A stretch of 64,000 nucleotides of DNA from Salinarimonas soli (GTDB lineage Bacteria; Pseudomonadota; Alphaproteobacteria; Rhizobiales; Beijerinckiaceae). The position numbers and the translations under genes were made by a program. Below, in pieces: positions 57,916 through 64,000 of this stretch. Numbering within the stretch: position 1 is the first letter of the stretch; every line of letters begins with the position of its first letter. The stretch lies in assembly GCF_008386575.1 (NCBI RefSeq), contig NZ_VUOA01000025.1, forward strand, positions 1 to 64,000. Direction: 5' to 3'. Below the pieces are notes generated by a model that had not been told where the DNA came from, ran no database searches, and saw only the letters and a program-made list of their open reading frames with translations.

Positions 57916-59166
57916 ATGTCCGATACGCTATCGAGGCGCGGCTTGTTGGCGGCGGGCGCGGCGGGAGGTCTCGTCCTCACGCAGGCCGCCCAGGCCGCCA
58001 CGTTCGGCAACCCCGACCTGCCGCCCCAGGGTGCGATCAACGCCAATCCCGGGAGCGTGACCGACCCCGGGCCGAGCAACCCGGACCTCGCGCGCAACCT
58101 CCCGTCGTTCACCGATCCGCCGGCGACCGATGTCGGCTCGATGGGGCGATTCTGGAACTCGTTCAACACCGCCCCGCGCCGGCAGCAGAACGGGGGCTGG
58201 GCGCGCCAGGTCACGAAGCACGACTTCAGCGTCTCGGACCAGATATCGGGCGTGAACATGCGCCTCTCGCGCGGCGGCATCCGCGAGCTGCACTGGCACC
58301 AGCAGGCCGAATGGGCGGTCGTCACCAACGGCGCCGTGCGCGTGACGGTGATGGACGAGGACGGCCGCGCCTCCGTGGCCGACGTGAAGGCGGGCGGGCT
58401 CTGGTACTTCCCGGCGGGCTTCCCGCACGGGCTCCAGGGCATCGGCCCCGACGGCGCCGAGTTCGTCCTCGCCTTCGATAACGGCGAGCAGACGGAGTAC
58501 AACACCCTTCTGGTGACCGATTGGGTCGCCCACACGCCGCCCGAGGTTCTCGCGAAGAACTTCGGCATGCCGGCGGAGACCTTCCGCAACATCCCGCTCC
58601 AGAACCGCTGGATCTTCCAGGGCGAGCCCCCCGGGTCGCTCGCCGCCGACCAGGCCTCGGTCCGCGGCCCCCTCGGCGATCCGCCCCGCCCCTTCATCTT
58701 CGATCTTGCCGGCAAGCGGCCCGACAAGGTCACGGCGGGCGGCCAGGTCCAGATCGCCGACAGCCGGAACTTCGAGGTCTCGACGACGATCGCGGCGGCG
58801 ATGGTGACCCTGAAGCCCGGCGCCATCCGCGAGATGCACTGGCATCCCAACGCCGACGAATGGCAGTACTGGATCGCGGGCGAGGGCCGGATGACGGTGT
58901 TCGACACGGGCCCTGCGGCCCAGACGGCGGACTTCCGCGCGGGCGACATCGGCGTGGTCAAGAAGAACCTCGGCCACTACATCGAGAACACCGGCAGCAC
59001 CGACGCGGTCTTCATGGAGATCTTCCGGACGAACCGGTACGCGGAGTTCTCGCTGACCCAGTGGCTCGCCATGACCCCGCCGGCCATCGTGGCGGCGACC
59101 CTCAACCTCGACCCGGCGGTGGTCGAGCGCCTCCCGAAGGACCGCGCCGAGGTCATGCCGCGCTAG
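57916..59166 (+). CDS. oxdC: Oxalate decarboxylase, bicupin, Tat-exported
   Basis: OxdC splits oxalate into formate and CO2 using manganese and oxygen. The 416-residue bicupin has a Tat signal (LSRRGLLAAGAAGGLV) and two metal sites: HWHQQAE (His126, His128, Glu132) with His171, and HWHPNADE (His308, His310, Glu315) with His354. The lid segment TEYNT (193-197) keeps the glutamate needed for decarboxylation (the SENST lid of Bacillus OxdC), so decarboxylase, not oxidase, activity is expected. GGGAGATCGACG precedes the ATG. A strong hairpin follows its stop and an AraC regulator gene lies 228 bases on. Confidence 0.92.
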   Translation: MSDTLSRRGLLAAGAAGGLVLTQAAQAATFGNPDLPPQGAINANPGSVTDPGPSNPDLARNLPSFTDPPATDVGSMGRFWNSFNTAPRRQQNGGWARQVTKHDFSVSDQISGVNMRLSRGGIRELHWHQQAEWAVVTNGAVRVTVMDEDGRASVADVKAGGLWYFPAGFPHGLQGIGPDGAEFVLAFDNGEQTEYNTLLVTDWVAHTPPEVLAKNFGMPAETFRNIPLQNRWIFQGEPPGSLAADQASVRGPLGDPPRPFIFDLAGKRPDKVTAGGQVQIADSRNFEVSTTIAAAMVTLKPGAIREMHWHPNADEWQYWIAGEGRMTVFDTGPAAQTADFRAGDIGVVKKNLGHYIENTGSTDAVFMEIFRTNRYAEFSLTQWLAMTPPAIVAATLNLDPAVVERLPKDRAEVMPR

Positions 59167-59194
59167 ATCCGCGGCCCAGGCTGCGACGACGAAT

Positions 59195-59232
59195 CGACGG
59201 GAGGGCGGCTCGCACGGGCCGCCCTCCCGTCG
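59195..59232. terminator. Strong 15-bp hairpin after oxdC
   Basis: The arms 59195-59209 and 59218-59232 pair perfectly over 15 bases around an eight-base loop. It lies about 30 bases after the oxdC stop. No T-run follows, yet this is among the most stable structures in the window and probably ends the oxdC transcript. Confidence 0.6.
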
Positions 59233-59394
59233 CGCATGGGGCCCCGCCCGCGGCCAGACGCGCCGACGGCTCGGCGATACCAAGGTGTAGGGTCGGGCCG
59301 CCGAAGGCTTATGCCCCGGACACCAGCGTTCGATATCGAGGCGGACGCATCGGGCCGATCATCTCAGGCGACCTAACCCATGCCTGGAGGCCCC

Positions 59395-60222
59395 ATGTAC
59401 CTCGAAGCTCCCCCCCACGCCGGCCGGCCCCTCCCCCTGGTCTACGGCCCGGCGCCCGACGGCGAGACCCGGTGGCGCAGCCTGCATCTCGACCTGCCGG
59501 AGGCGTCCGTCGCGCTGCGGGTCTGCCCCGGGCCGGGCGAGCGCGCGCTCATCGAGGTCGGCCCCGCGACGCTCGCGGGCGAGACGGACGCGCCGTCCAG
59601 CGACGCGATGTTCTACCCCGTCGATCTCGAGCCCGGCGTCGCGGCCGCCCTCGTGCGGGCCGCGGACGACGCCGAGACGGCGAGCCTGGCGGGCCGCCCC
59701 GAGATCCGCCGCTTAGGACTCGCCCTGGTGGCCGCCCGCGCGAGCGGGCAGCCCGTGCAGCAGCTCTACGCCCAGTCCATGAGCCTCGCCATCGCGGCGC
59801 GGATCATGGAGCGGGCCGATCCGCGGCCGGCGCGCCGGCCCGCCTCGCCCCTGCCGAAATGGCGCCTCAACCGCGTCATGCGCCATATCGAGGAGAACCT
59901 GGCCGAGCGTCTCAGCCTCGCCGACCTCGCCGGCACGGCGGGCCTCACCCGGATGTATTTCGCGACGCAGTTCCGCGCCAGCCTCGGCGTGAGCCCGCAC
60001 ACCTACGTGCTGCGCCGGCGCATCGAGCGCGCCCAGGAGATCCTGGCCGGCTCGAACGAGAGCCTCGTCCAGGTCGCCCTGAGCGTCGGCTTCCAGACGC
60101 AGGCGCACTTCACCACCGTGTTCAAGCGCTTCGTCGGGCAGACGCCCGCGCGCTGGCGCCAGGCGCAGGGCCGCGTCTTGGCGCCGCCCCGGCGGACTGC
60201 CGCCGAAGCGCGTCCCTGGTGA
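59395..60222 (+). CDS. AraC-family transcriptional regulator
   Basis: The 275-residue protein has the AraC/XylS DNA-binding region in its last 100 residues: RVMRHIEENLAERLSLADLAGTAGL read in parts, YFATQFRASLGVSPHTYVLRRR and QVALSVGFQTQAHFTTVFKRF. The first 170 residues give no known ligand domain. CTGGAGGCCCC precedes the ATG at 59395; a second ATG at 59380 is possible. It lies between oxdC and the catalase-family operon, both on the same strand, and might regulate either. Confidence 0.88.
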   Translation: MYLEAPPHAGRPLPLVYGPAPDGETRWRSLHLDLPEASVALRVCPGPGERALIEVGPATLAGETDAPSSDAMFYPVDLEPGVAAALVRAADDAETASLAGRPEIRRLGLALVAARASGQPVQQLYAQSMSLAIAARIMERADPRPARRPASPLPKWRLNRVMRHIEENLAERLSLADLAGTAGLTRMYFATQFRASLGVSPHTYVLRRRIERAQEILAGSNESLVQVALSVGFQTQAHFTTVFKRFVGQTPARWRQAQGRVLAPPRRTAAEARPW

Positions 60223-60309
60223 GGCCAGCGGCGCCCGCCGCGCAGCGGGCGTCCTCGGCGCGGGCCGACCCGCCCCCGCCCCTCGCGTGAACGCCCTGGA
60301 GGCGGCCCC

Positions 60310-61422
60310 ATGTCCTTGCTCGACCAGATCACCGGCGGCGCCGGGGGGCTGAGCCCCCGTGCCGTGATCCTGCGCCTCTGCGCGATCGGCGCCGTGACGG
60401 CCGCGAGCGCCAGCGGGTTCGCCTATGCGGGCGGCTGGCTGTCGCCCGGGCGCCTCACCCCGGAGCGCATGATCGACGGCTTCCAGGAGGTGAACGGGGT
60501 TCATCCCGGCTTCCGGCGCAACCATGCCAAGGGCCTGTGCGTCGAGGGGCGGTTCGAGAGCAGCGGCGCGGCGGCAGGGCTCACCCGGGTCCGGATGCTG
60601 GCCCCCGGGGTCGTCCTGCCGATCACCGGCCGGGTGGCGCTCGCGGTGGGCACGCCCGACGCAGCGGACGCGGCCGGCACCGTACGCAGCCTCGCCCTGC
60701 GCGTCCGGCTGGCGGACGGCGAGGAATGGCGCACGGGCATGAACAGCCTCCCGGTCTTCCTGGTACGCACGCCCGAGGCCTTCTACGAGCAGATCCTCGC
60801 GGGCAAGCCCGATCCGGCGACCGGCAAGCCCGACCCCGCGCGGATGAAGGCGTTCTTCGCCGCCCATCCAGAAAGCGTACGCGCCGCGGCCCTCATCAAC
60901 GCGCGCACGATCACCTCGGGCTTCGCCGACAGCACCTATGCGAGCCTCAACGCCTACCGCTTCGTCGCGGCGGACGGGACCGAGACGCCCGTGCGCTGGG
61001 CCATGGTGCCCGAGCGCGCGCCGGTCGCGCAAGGTGCGGCTGACGCGGGCCGCGCCGACCCGAACTACCTCTTCGACGATCTGGAAGCCGAGCTGCGGCG
61101 GGCTCCCTTGCGCTGGCGCCTCGTGGTGACCCTCGGCCGCCCGGGCGACCCCACGGCGGACGCGACCTTGCCCTGGCCCTCCGACCGGAAGACGGTCGAC
61201 GCCGGAACCCTCGTCCTCACCGGCACGGCCGCCGAGGGACCCGGCAATTGCCGCGACGTGAACTTCGATCCTCTCGTCCTGCCGGACGGCATCGCGCCGT
61301 CCGACGATCCCCTGCTCAGCGCCCGCTCGGCCGCCTATTCCCAGTCGTTCACGCGCCGGGCCGGGGAGCCCAAGTCGCCGAGCCCCGTCAAAGATCCCCC
61401 CGTCCAGGGAGCAGCCCTGTGA
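60310..61422 (+). CDS. Catalase-family peroxidase (SrpA-like)
   Basis: The 370-residue protein belongs to the short catalase-related peroxidases. It has an N-terminal membrane anchor or signal (ILRLCAIGAVTAASASGFAYAGG) and the distal heme-site histidine His72 in FRRNHAKGLCVEGRF. LRVRLADGEEWRTGMNSLPVFLVRTPEAFYEQ, in parts, and TYASLNAYRFVAADG match the catalase core. The full C-terminal catalase domain is absent, as usual for this class. It would reduce peroxide outside the cytosol, probably with electrons from the cytochrome b561 encoded by the next gene, whose GTG start overlaps its stop. Confidence 0.87.
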   Translation: MSLLDQITGGAGGLSPRAVILRLCAIGAVTAASASGFAYAGGWLSPGRLTPERMIDGFQEVNGVHPGFRRNHAKGLCVEGRFESSGAAAGLTRVRMLAPGVVLPITGRVALAVGTPDAADAAGTVRSLALRVRLADGEEWRTGMNSLPVFLVRTPEAFYEQILAGKPDPATGKPDPARMKAFFAAHPESVRAAALINARTITSGFADSTYASLNAYRFVAADGTETPVRWAMVPERAPVAQGAADAGRADPNYLFDDLEAELRRAPLRWRLVVTLGRPGDPTADATLPWPSDRKTVDAGTLVLTGTAAEGPGNCRDVNFDPLVLPDGIAPSDDPLLSARSAAYSQSFTRRAGEPKSPSPVKDPPVQGAAL

Positions 61423-61982
61423 GCCCCCTCTTTCCCCTGCCCGCGCGGCTGCTGCACTGGCTCATGGCGGTTCTCATCCTCGCTATGCTGGTCATCGGCG
61501 TCGCCATGGTGGGCTCGCTCGCCGATTATCACACGCTGGTCTCGGCCCACCGGCCGCTCGGCATCCTGATCCTGTGCCTCGCGCTGATCCGCCTTGCCTA
61601 TCGCCGGCGCCACCCCGCGCCCCGCCTGCCGGCCGACCTGCCCGCCTGGCAGCGGGTCACGGCCCACGCCTCTCACGTCGCCCTCTACGCGCTCATGATC
61701 GGGCTGCCGCTCGTCGGCTGGGCGATGCTGTCGGCCGCGCGCTACCCGATCGTCCTGTTCGGGCCCCTCGTGCTGCCGCCGATCATGCCGGCGAGCCCGG
61801 TGCTCTACGCGGCCCTGCGCGGCCTTCACACGGTTCTGGCCTATGGGCTCGCCGCGATCGTCCTTCTCCACCTCGCGGCCGCGCTGATGCACGGCCTCGT
61901 CCGGCGGGACGGCGTGCTGGCCAGCATGACGGGCTGGCGGCAGCCCGCCCACCCTGCGCCCGACGCAGCGTTGCGGAGATGA
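61419..61982 (+). CDS. Cytochrome b561-family protein
   Basis: The 187-residue membrane protein has four helices with the b561 His ligands: PARLLHWLMAVLIL, VSAHRPLGILILC, ASHVALYALMIGLPLVGWA and a His in helix 4 (LLHLAAALMHG). Such proteins pass electrons across the membrane through two b hemes. The GTG start overlaps the stop of the catalase-family gene, so the two are translationally coupled and likely form an electron path from quinol to periplasmic peroxide. Confidence 0.9.
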   Translation: MSPLFPLPARLLHWLMAVLILAMLVIGVAMVGSLADYHTLVSAHRPLGILILCLALIRLAYRRRHPAPRLPADLPAWQRVTAHASHVALYALMIGLPLVGWAMLSAARYPIVLFGPLVLPPIMPASPVLYAALRGLHTVLAYGLAAIVLLHLAAALMHGLVRRDGVLASMTGWRQPAHPAPDAALRR

Positions 61983-61985
61983 TCC

Positions 61986-62330
61986 ATGCACCTATCGCCA
62001 TCCCTCGTCCTCCTTGCCGCCCTCGCCGGAGCGCCGGGCGCGGCTCACGCGGCCGGGGTTCCCGTCTTCGACGGCAGCCGGGACTGCAGAGCCGCCGCCG
62101 CGCTCGACCAAGTCGACCGGCGGACCGAGGGGGACTGCGCGGCGGACGAGCGCGACGCGCGGGCCAAGCTCGTCCGCCGATGGGGCGAGTTCGCCGACGC
62201 GGACCGCCGCTTCTGCACGCAGGAGACGAGGACCGGCGGCCCGCCCTCCTATGTCGACCTCCTCGTCTGCCTCCAGATCGCGAAGGGCAACACCGACGAC
62301 CGCCGGCGCGAGAGCCGGGAGCGGCGCTAG
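61986..62330 (+). CDS. Small secreted Cys-containing protein of unknown function
   Basis: The 114-residue product has a signal peptide (SLVLLAALAGAPGAAHAAG) and a charged mature part with four Cys residues (SRDCRAAA, EGDCAADE, RRFCTQE, LLVCLQI), which may form two disulfides. No family is recognised. It starts four bases after the b561 gene on the same strand and is the last gene of that operon, so a link with peroxide handling is possible. Confidence 0.72.
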   Translation: MHLSPSLVLLAALAGAPGAAHAAGVPVFDGSRDCRAAAALDQVDRRTEGDCAADERDARAKLVRRWGEFADADRRFCTQETRTGGPPSYVDLLVCLQIAKGNTDDRRRESRERR

Positions 62331-62377
62331 GCCGGCACGGGCGCGGGGGCCGGCTCCCGCATGATGGACATGATCGA

Positions 62378-62417
62378 GCCCGGATGCGCGCCACGGTCCC
62401 GTGACGCGCATCCGGGC
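62378..62417. terminator. Bidirectional hairpin between convergent genes
   Basis: GCCCGGATGCGCG (62378-62390) and its complement (62405-62417) form a perfect 13-bp stem; the 14-base loop itself contains ACGG-TC-CCGT. It lies in the 125-base gap between the small secreted protein gene and the convergent SDR gene. With no T-run it is a candidate for both transcripts. Confidence 0.5.
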
Positions 62418-62455
62418 ACTTTACGCTCCTGCTCGTTCGGCTCTTGGGCTCCCGC

Positions 62456-63208
62456 TCAGACCTGGGCCGCGCCGCCGTCGACGAAGAGCTCGATGCCCGT
62501 CACGAAGCTCGCGTCGTCGCTGGCGAGGAAGACGGCCGCCTTCGCGATCTCGTCGGGATCGCCCACGCGGCCGAGCGGCACCTGCCCGGCCAGATGATCG
62601 AGGAGGCCCTGCTGCCGGGCGGCGTCGGGGCCGGCGAGGTCGACGAGGCCCGGGGTGCGGGTCGGGCCGGGGCTCAAGGTGTTGATGCGGATGCGCCGGT
62701 CCCCGACGTCGAGGATCCAGTTGCGGGCCAGCGCGCGAACCGCCGCCTTGGAGGCCGCGTAGACGCTGAAGGCAGGCGTCCCCACCGTCGAGGTGGTGGA
62801 GCCCGTCAGGATCACGGAGGCGCCGTCTGCGAGCAGCGGCAGGGCCTTCTGGACCGTGAACAGGGTGCCCTTCACGTTGGTGCCGAAGATCTCGTCGACC
62901 TGCGCCTCGGTGATCTGCCCGAGCGGCAGCATCGAGCCGCCGCCCGCATTGGCGAACAGGACGTCGATCCGGCCCCGCTCGGCCCGGACCTGATCGAAGA
63001 GCCGGTCGAGATCGGCGAGCTTCGACGAATCGACCCGAACCGCGGTGGCGCCCGGGCCGACCGCGGCGAGCGCCGCGTCGAGCTCGGCCTGGCGCCGGCC
63101 GGTGATGTAGACGTGGGCGCCCTCCGCGGCGAAGCGCCGGGCGGTCGCGAGGCCGATGCCGCTGCTGCCGCCCGTGATCACGGCGGTCTTGCCTTCGAGC
63201 TTGCCCAT
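62456..63208 (-). CDS. Short-chain dehydrogenase/reductase (SDR)
   Basis: The 250-residue protein has the SDR cofactor motif TGGSSGIGLATARRF, the NAG motif in LFANAGGGSMLPLG, the catalytic Ser in VILTGSTTSTVG and the YxxxK pair in YAASKAAVRALARN. The arginine in TGRRQAE after the second strand suggests NADPH preference. Typical annotations are glucose 1-dehydrogenase-like, but the substrate is unknown. AGGAG precedes the ATG. It is separated from the small secreted protein gene upstream of it on the minus strand by 94 bases. Confidence 0.9.
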   Translation of the reverse strand: MGKLEGKTAVITGGSSGIGLATARRFAAEGAHVYITGRRQAELDAALAAVGPGATAVRVDSSKLADLDRLFDQVRAERGRIDVLFANAGGGSMLPLGQITEAQVDEIFGTNVKGTLFTVQKALPLLADGASVILTGSTTSTVGTPAFSVYAASKAAVRALARNWILDVGDRRIRINTLSPGPTRTPGLVDLAGPDAARQQGLLDHLAGQVPLGRVGDPDEIAKAAVFLASDDASFVTGIELFVDGGAAQV

Positions 63209-63302
63209 GGCGGGCTCCTGTCATGCGTGGGGAAACGGCGAGACCCCGGCGCCGCCGGGGGAAGGGGGCACGGCCCTCGTGCCAGGGGACCGGCGCGGGC
63301 CG

Positions 63303-63569
63303 TCAGTCGCAGCCGGCGCAGATCGAGCGGTCGATGGCGTCGTCGCGGATCTCGTCGGGTGTGCGCCGGCCGATGGTGCGCTCCAGCGCCTCGTCGGCGG
63401 CCCGCCCCGGCGGGCGCACCTGCCCGACCGAGCTGGTATAGGGCGCCGTGAGGAGGCCGGGCGCCGTGACGGCACCCCGATCCGCGCGGGTCTCCTGCGG
63501 GACCGTCTGCCCGGCGGCGAGCGCCGGCCAGGCGACGAGGACGGCGAAAGCTGCAAGGAGCTTGGGCAC
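63303..63569 (-). CDS. Small secreted protein of unknown function
   Basis: The 88-residue product, from a GTG preceded by GGAGG, has a signal peptide (PKLLAAFAVLVAWPALAAGQ). The mature part is mostly charged and ends in DDAIDRSICAGCD, with a C-terminal CxxC that might bind metal or form a disulfide. It is not recognised. It follows the tandem-repeat protein gene on the same strand by 62 bases and is itself followed by the SDR gene, so it may share a transcript with the former. Both encode small secreted Cys proteins. Confidence 0.65.
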   Translation of the reverse strand: MPKLLAAFAVLVAWPALAAGQTVPQETRADRGAVTAPGLLTAPYTSSVGQVRPPGRAADEALERTIGRRTPDEIRDDAIDRSICAGCD

Positions 63570-63631
63570 GGCACGGCCTCCTGTGCGGCACCGGCCGCGA
63601 TGGCGGCCGGTGCGGGGTCCCGGGGTGTCGC

Positions 63632-64000
63632 TCACTGTCCCGAGGGGCTGTTCAGGCAATTGGCGGGGCCGCCCGCGCGCTGGTTGGAGCCCCGATCGTA
63701 GCAGGGGATGCCCTGCTGCACCGAAGCGCCCGGATCCGAGACCGGGATGCCGCCCGTGGGGCTGTTGAGGCAATTGGCGGGACCGCCGGCACGCTGGTTC
63801 GAGCCCCGCTCGTAGCAGGGGATCCCCTGCTGCGTGGCGACGCTCGGGTCGGCGACGGACAGGCCGCCAGTGGGGCTGTTGAGGCAGTCGGCGGGCCCGC
63901 CGGCGCGCTGGTTCGAGCCCCGCTCGAAGCAGGGGACCTGCGCCTGGGCGAATCTCTGGGCGCCCTCCGGGTGGCTCGGGGCGGATTGGGCGAGGGCGGG
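63632..64000 (-). CDS. Secreted-looking protein with 38-residue Cys tandem repeats (5' end beyond window)
   Basis: The minus strand has an open frame of 122 residues ending at a TGA at 63632; the start is outside the window. It begins PALAQSAPSHPEG, which looks like the end of a signal peptide. Three repeats follow with a 38-residue (114-base) period at 63821-63934, 63707-63820 and 63632-63706 (the last shortened). Each has PC(F/Y)(E/D)RGSNQRAGGPA(D/N)CLNSP, so two Cys per repeat, possibly disulfide-linked. The nucleotide repeats are also close, which suggests recent duplication or slippage. No family is recognised; a secreted structural or binding protein is likely. Confidence 0.75.
   Translation of the reverse strand, partial: PALAQSAPSHPEGAQRFAQAQVPCFERGSNQRAGGPADCLNSPTGGLSVADPSVATQQGIPCYERGSNQRAGGPANCLNSPTGGIPVSDPGASVQQGIPCYDRGSNQRAGGPANCLNSPSGQ

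Noticed and set aside
63632-63934. CRISPR-like repeats at the right end
   Set aside because: The repeats are contiguous, in frame and coding, with no unique spacers between them.

Overview
The window is very GC-rich chromosomal DNA with long spurious open frames opposite real genes. Its core genes are typical of Alphaproteobacteria of the order Hyphomicrobiales (Rhizobiales): a fabD-fabG-acpP-fabF-mltG fatty-acid and cell-wall block, gltBD, a CpdR-type response regulator, a HisN-type phosphatase beside an mmgR/suhB-like small RNA, and N-formylglutamate amidohydrolase. Formate dehydrogenase, many FixJ-like regulators and interspersed palindromic repeats make a Methylobacteriaceae or close relative (Methylobacterium, Microvirga, Salinarimonas type) likely, but the genus cannot be fixed from this window.

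Region 1-9 kb: a polysaccharide flippase and a multicopper oxidase (minus strand), then the plus-strand fatty-acid cluster ending in the transglycosylase gene mltG. Region 9-16 kb: gltB and gltD on the minus strand, with a HicA/HicB toxin-antitoxin pair lying between them in the same orientation. Region 16-23 kb: threonine aldolase, a secreted proline-rich protein, Hsp20, a lysophospholipase-like hydrolase, HisN, an sRNA gene, N-formylglutamate amidohydrolase, cpdR and tRNA-Val(GAC). Four copies of an interspersed palindromic repeat lie between genes here, and none was seen after 21.4 kb.

Region 23-39 kb is accessory and rich in signalling. It holds a secreted Ser/Gly-rich protein with a candidate EcfG promoter, a glyoxalase remnant, a stand-alone receiver, two paralogous FixJ-like regulators, a very large hybrid sensor kinase that lacks the usual N-terminal kinase and ATPase domains, and a regulator with the DNA-binding domain before the receiver. 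It also has an EmrAB-type efflux pair, a GH1-like protein, a methyltransferase, a half-size EamA transporter and an AraC regulator.

Region 39-48 kb is a formate dehydrogenase operon: DUF302 protein, small Tat protein, Cys-type catalytic subunit, Fe-S subunit, cytochrome b, DUF3305 and DUF3306. A DUF305 protein and a YVTN beta-propeller protein follow. Region 48-64 kb is mostly redox and stress genes: AhpD-like protein, RclC-like DUF417 protein, MBL-fold hydrolase, alpha/beta hydrolase, HWE-type kinase, a cardiolipin synthase remnant, cytochrome bd oxidase, Dps, DUF1275 protein, Tat-exported oxalate decarboxylase, AraC regulator, catalase-family protein with cytochrome b561, and an SDR enzyme. 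The window ends inside a secreted-looking protein with 38-residue Cys-containing tandem repeats.

Functionally, oxalate decarboxylase would make formate that the formate dehydrogenase could oxidise, feeding electrons to the quinone pool and possibly to the bd oxidase. This link is inferred from gene content, not shown. No integrase, transposase, CRISPR array or rRNA gene was seen.
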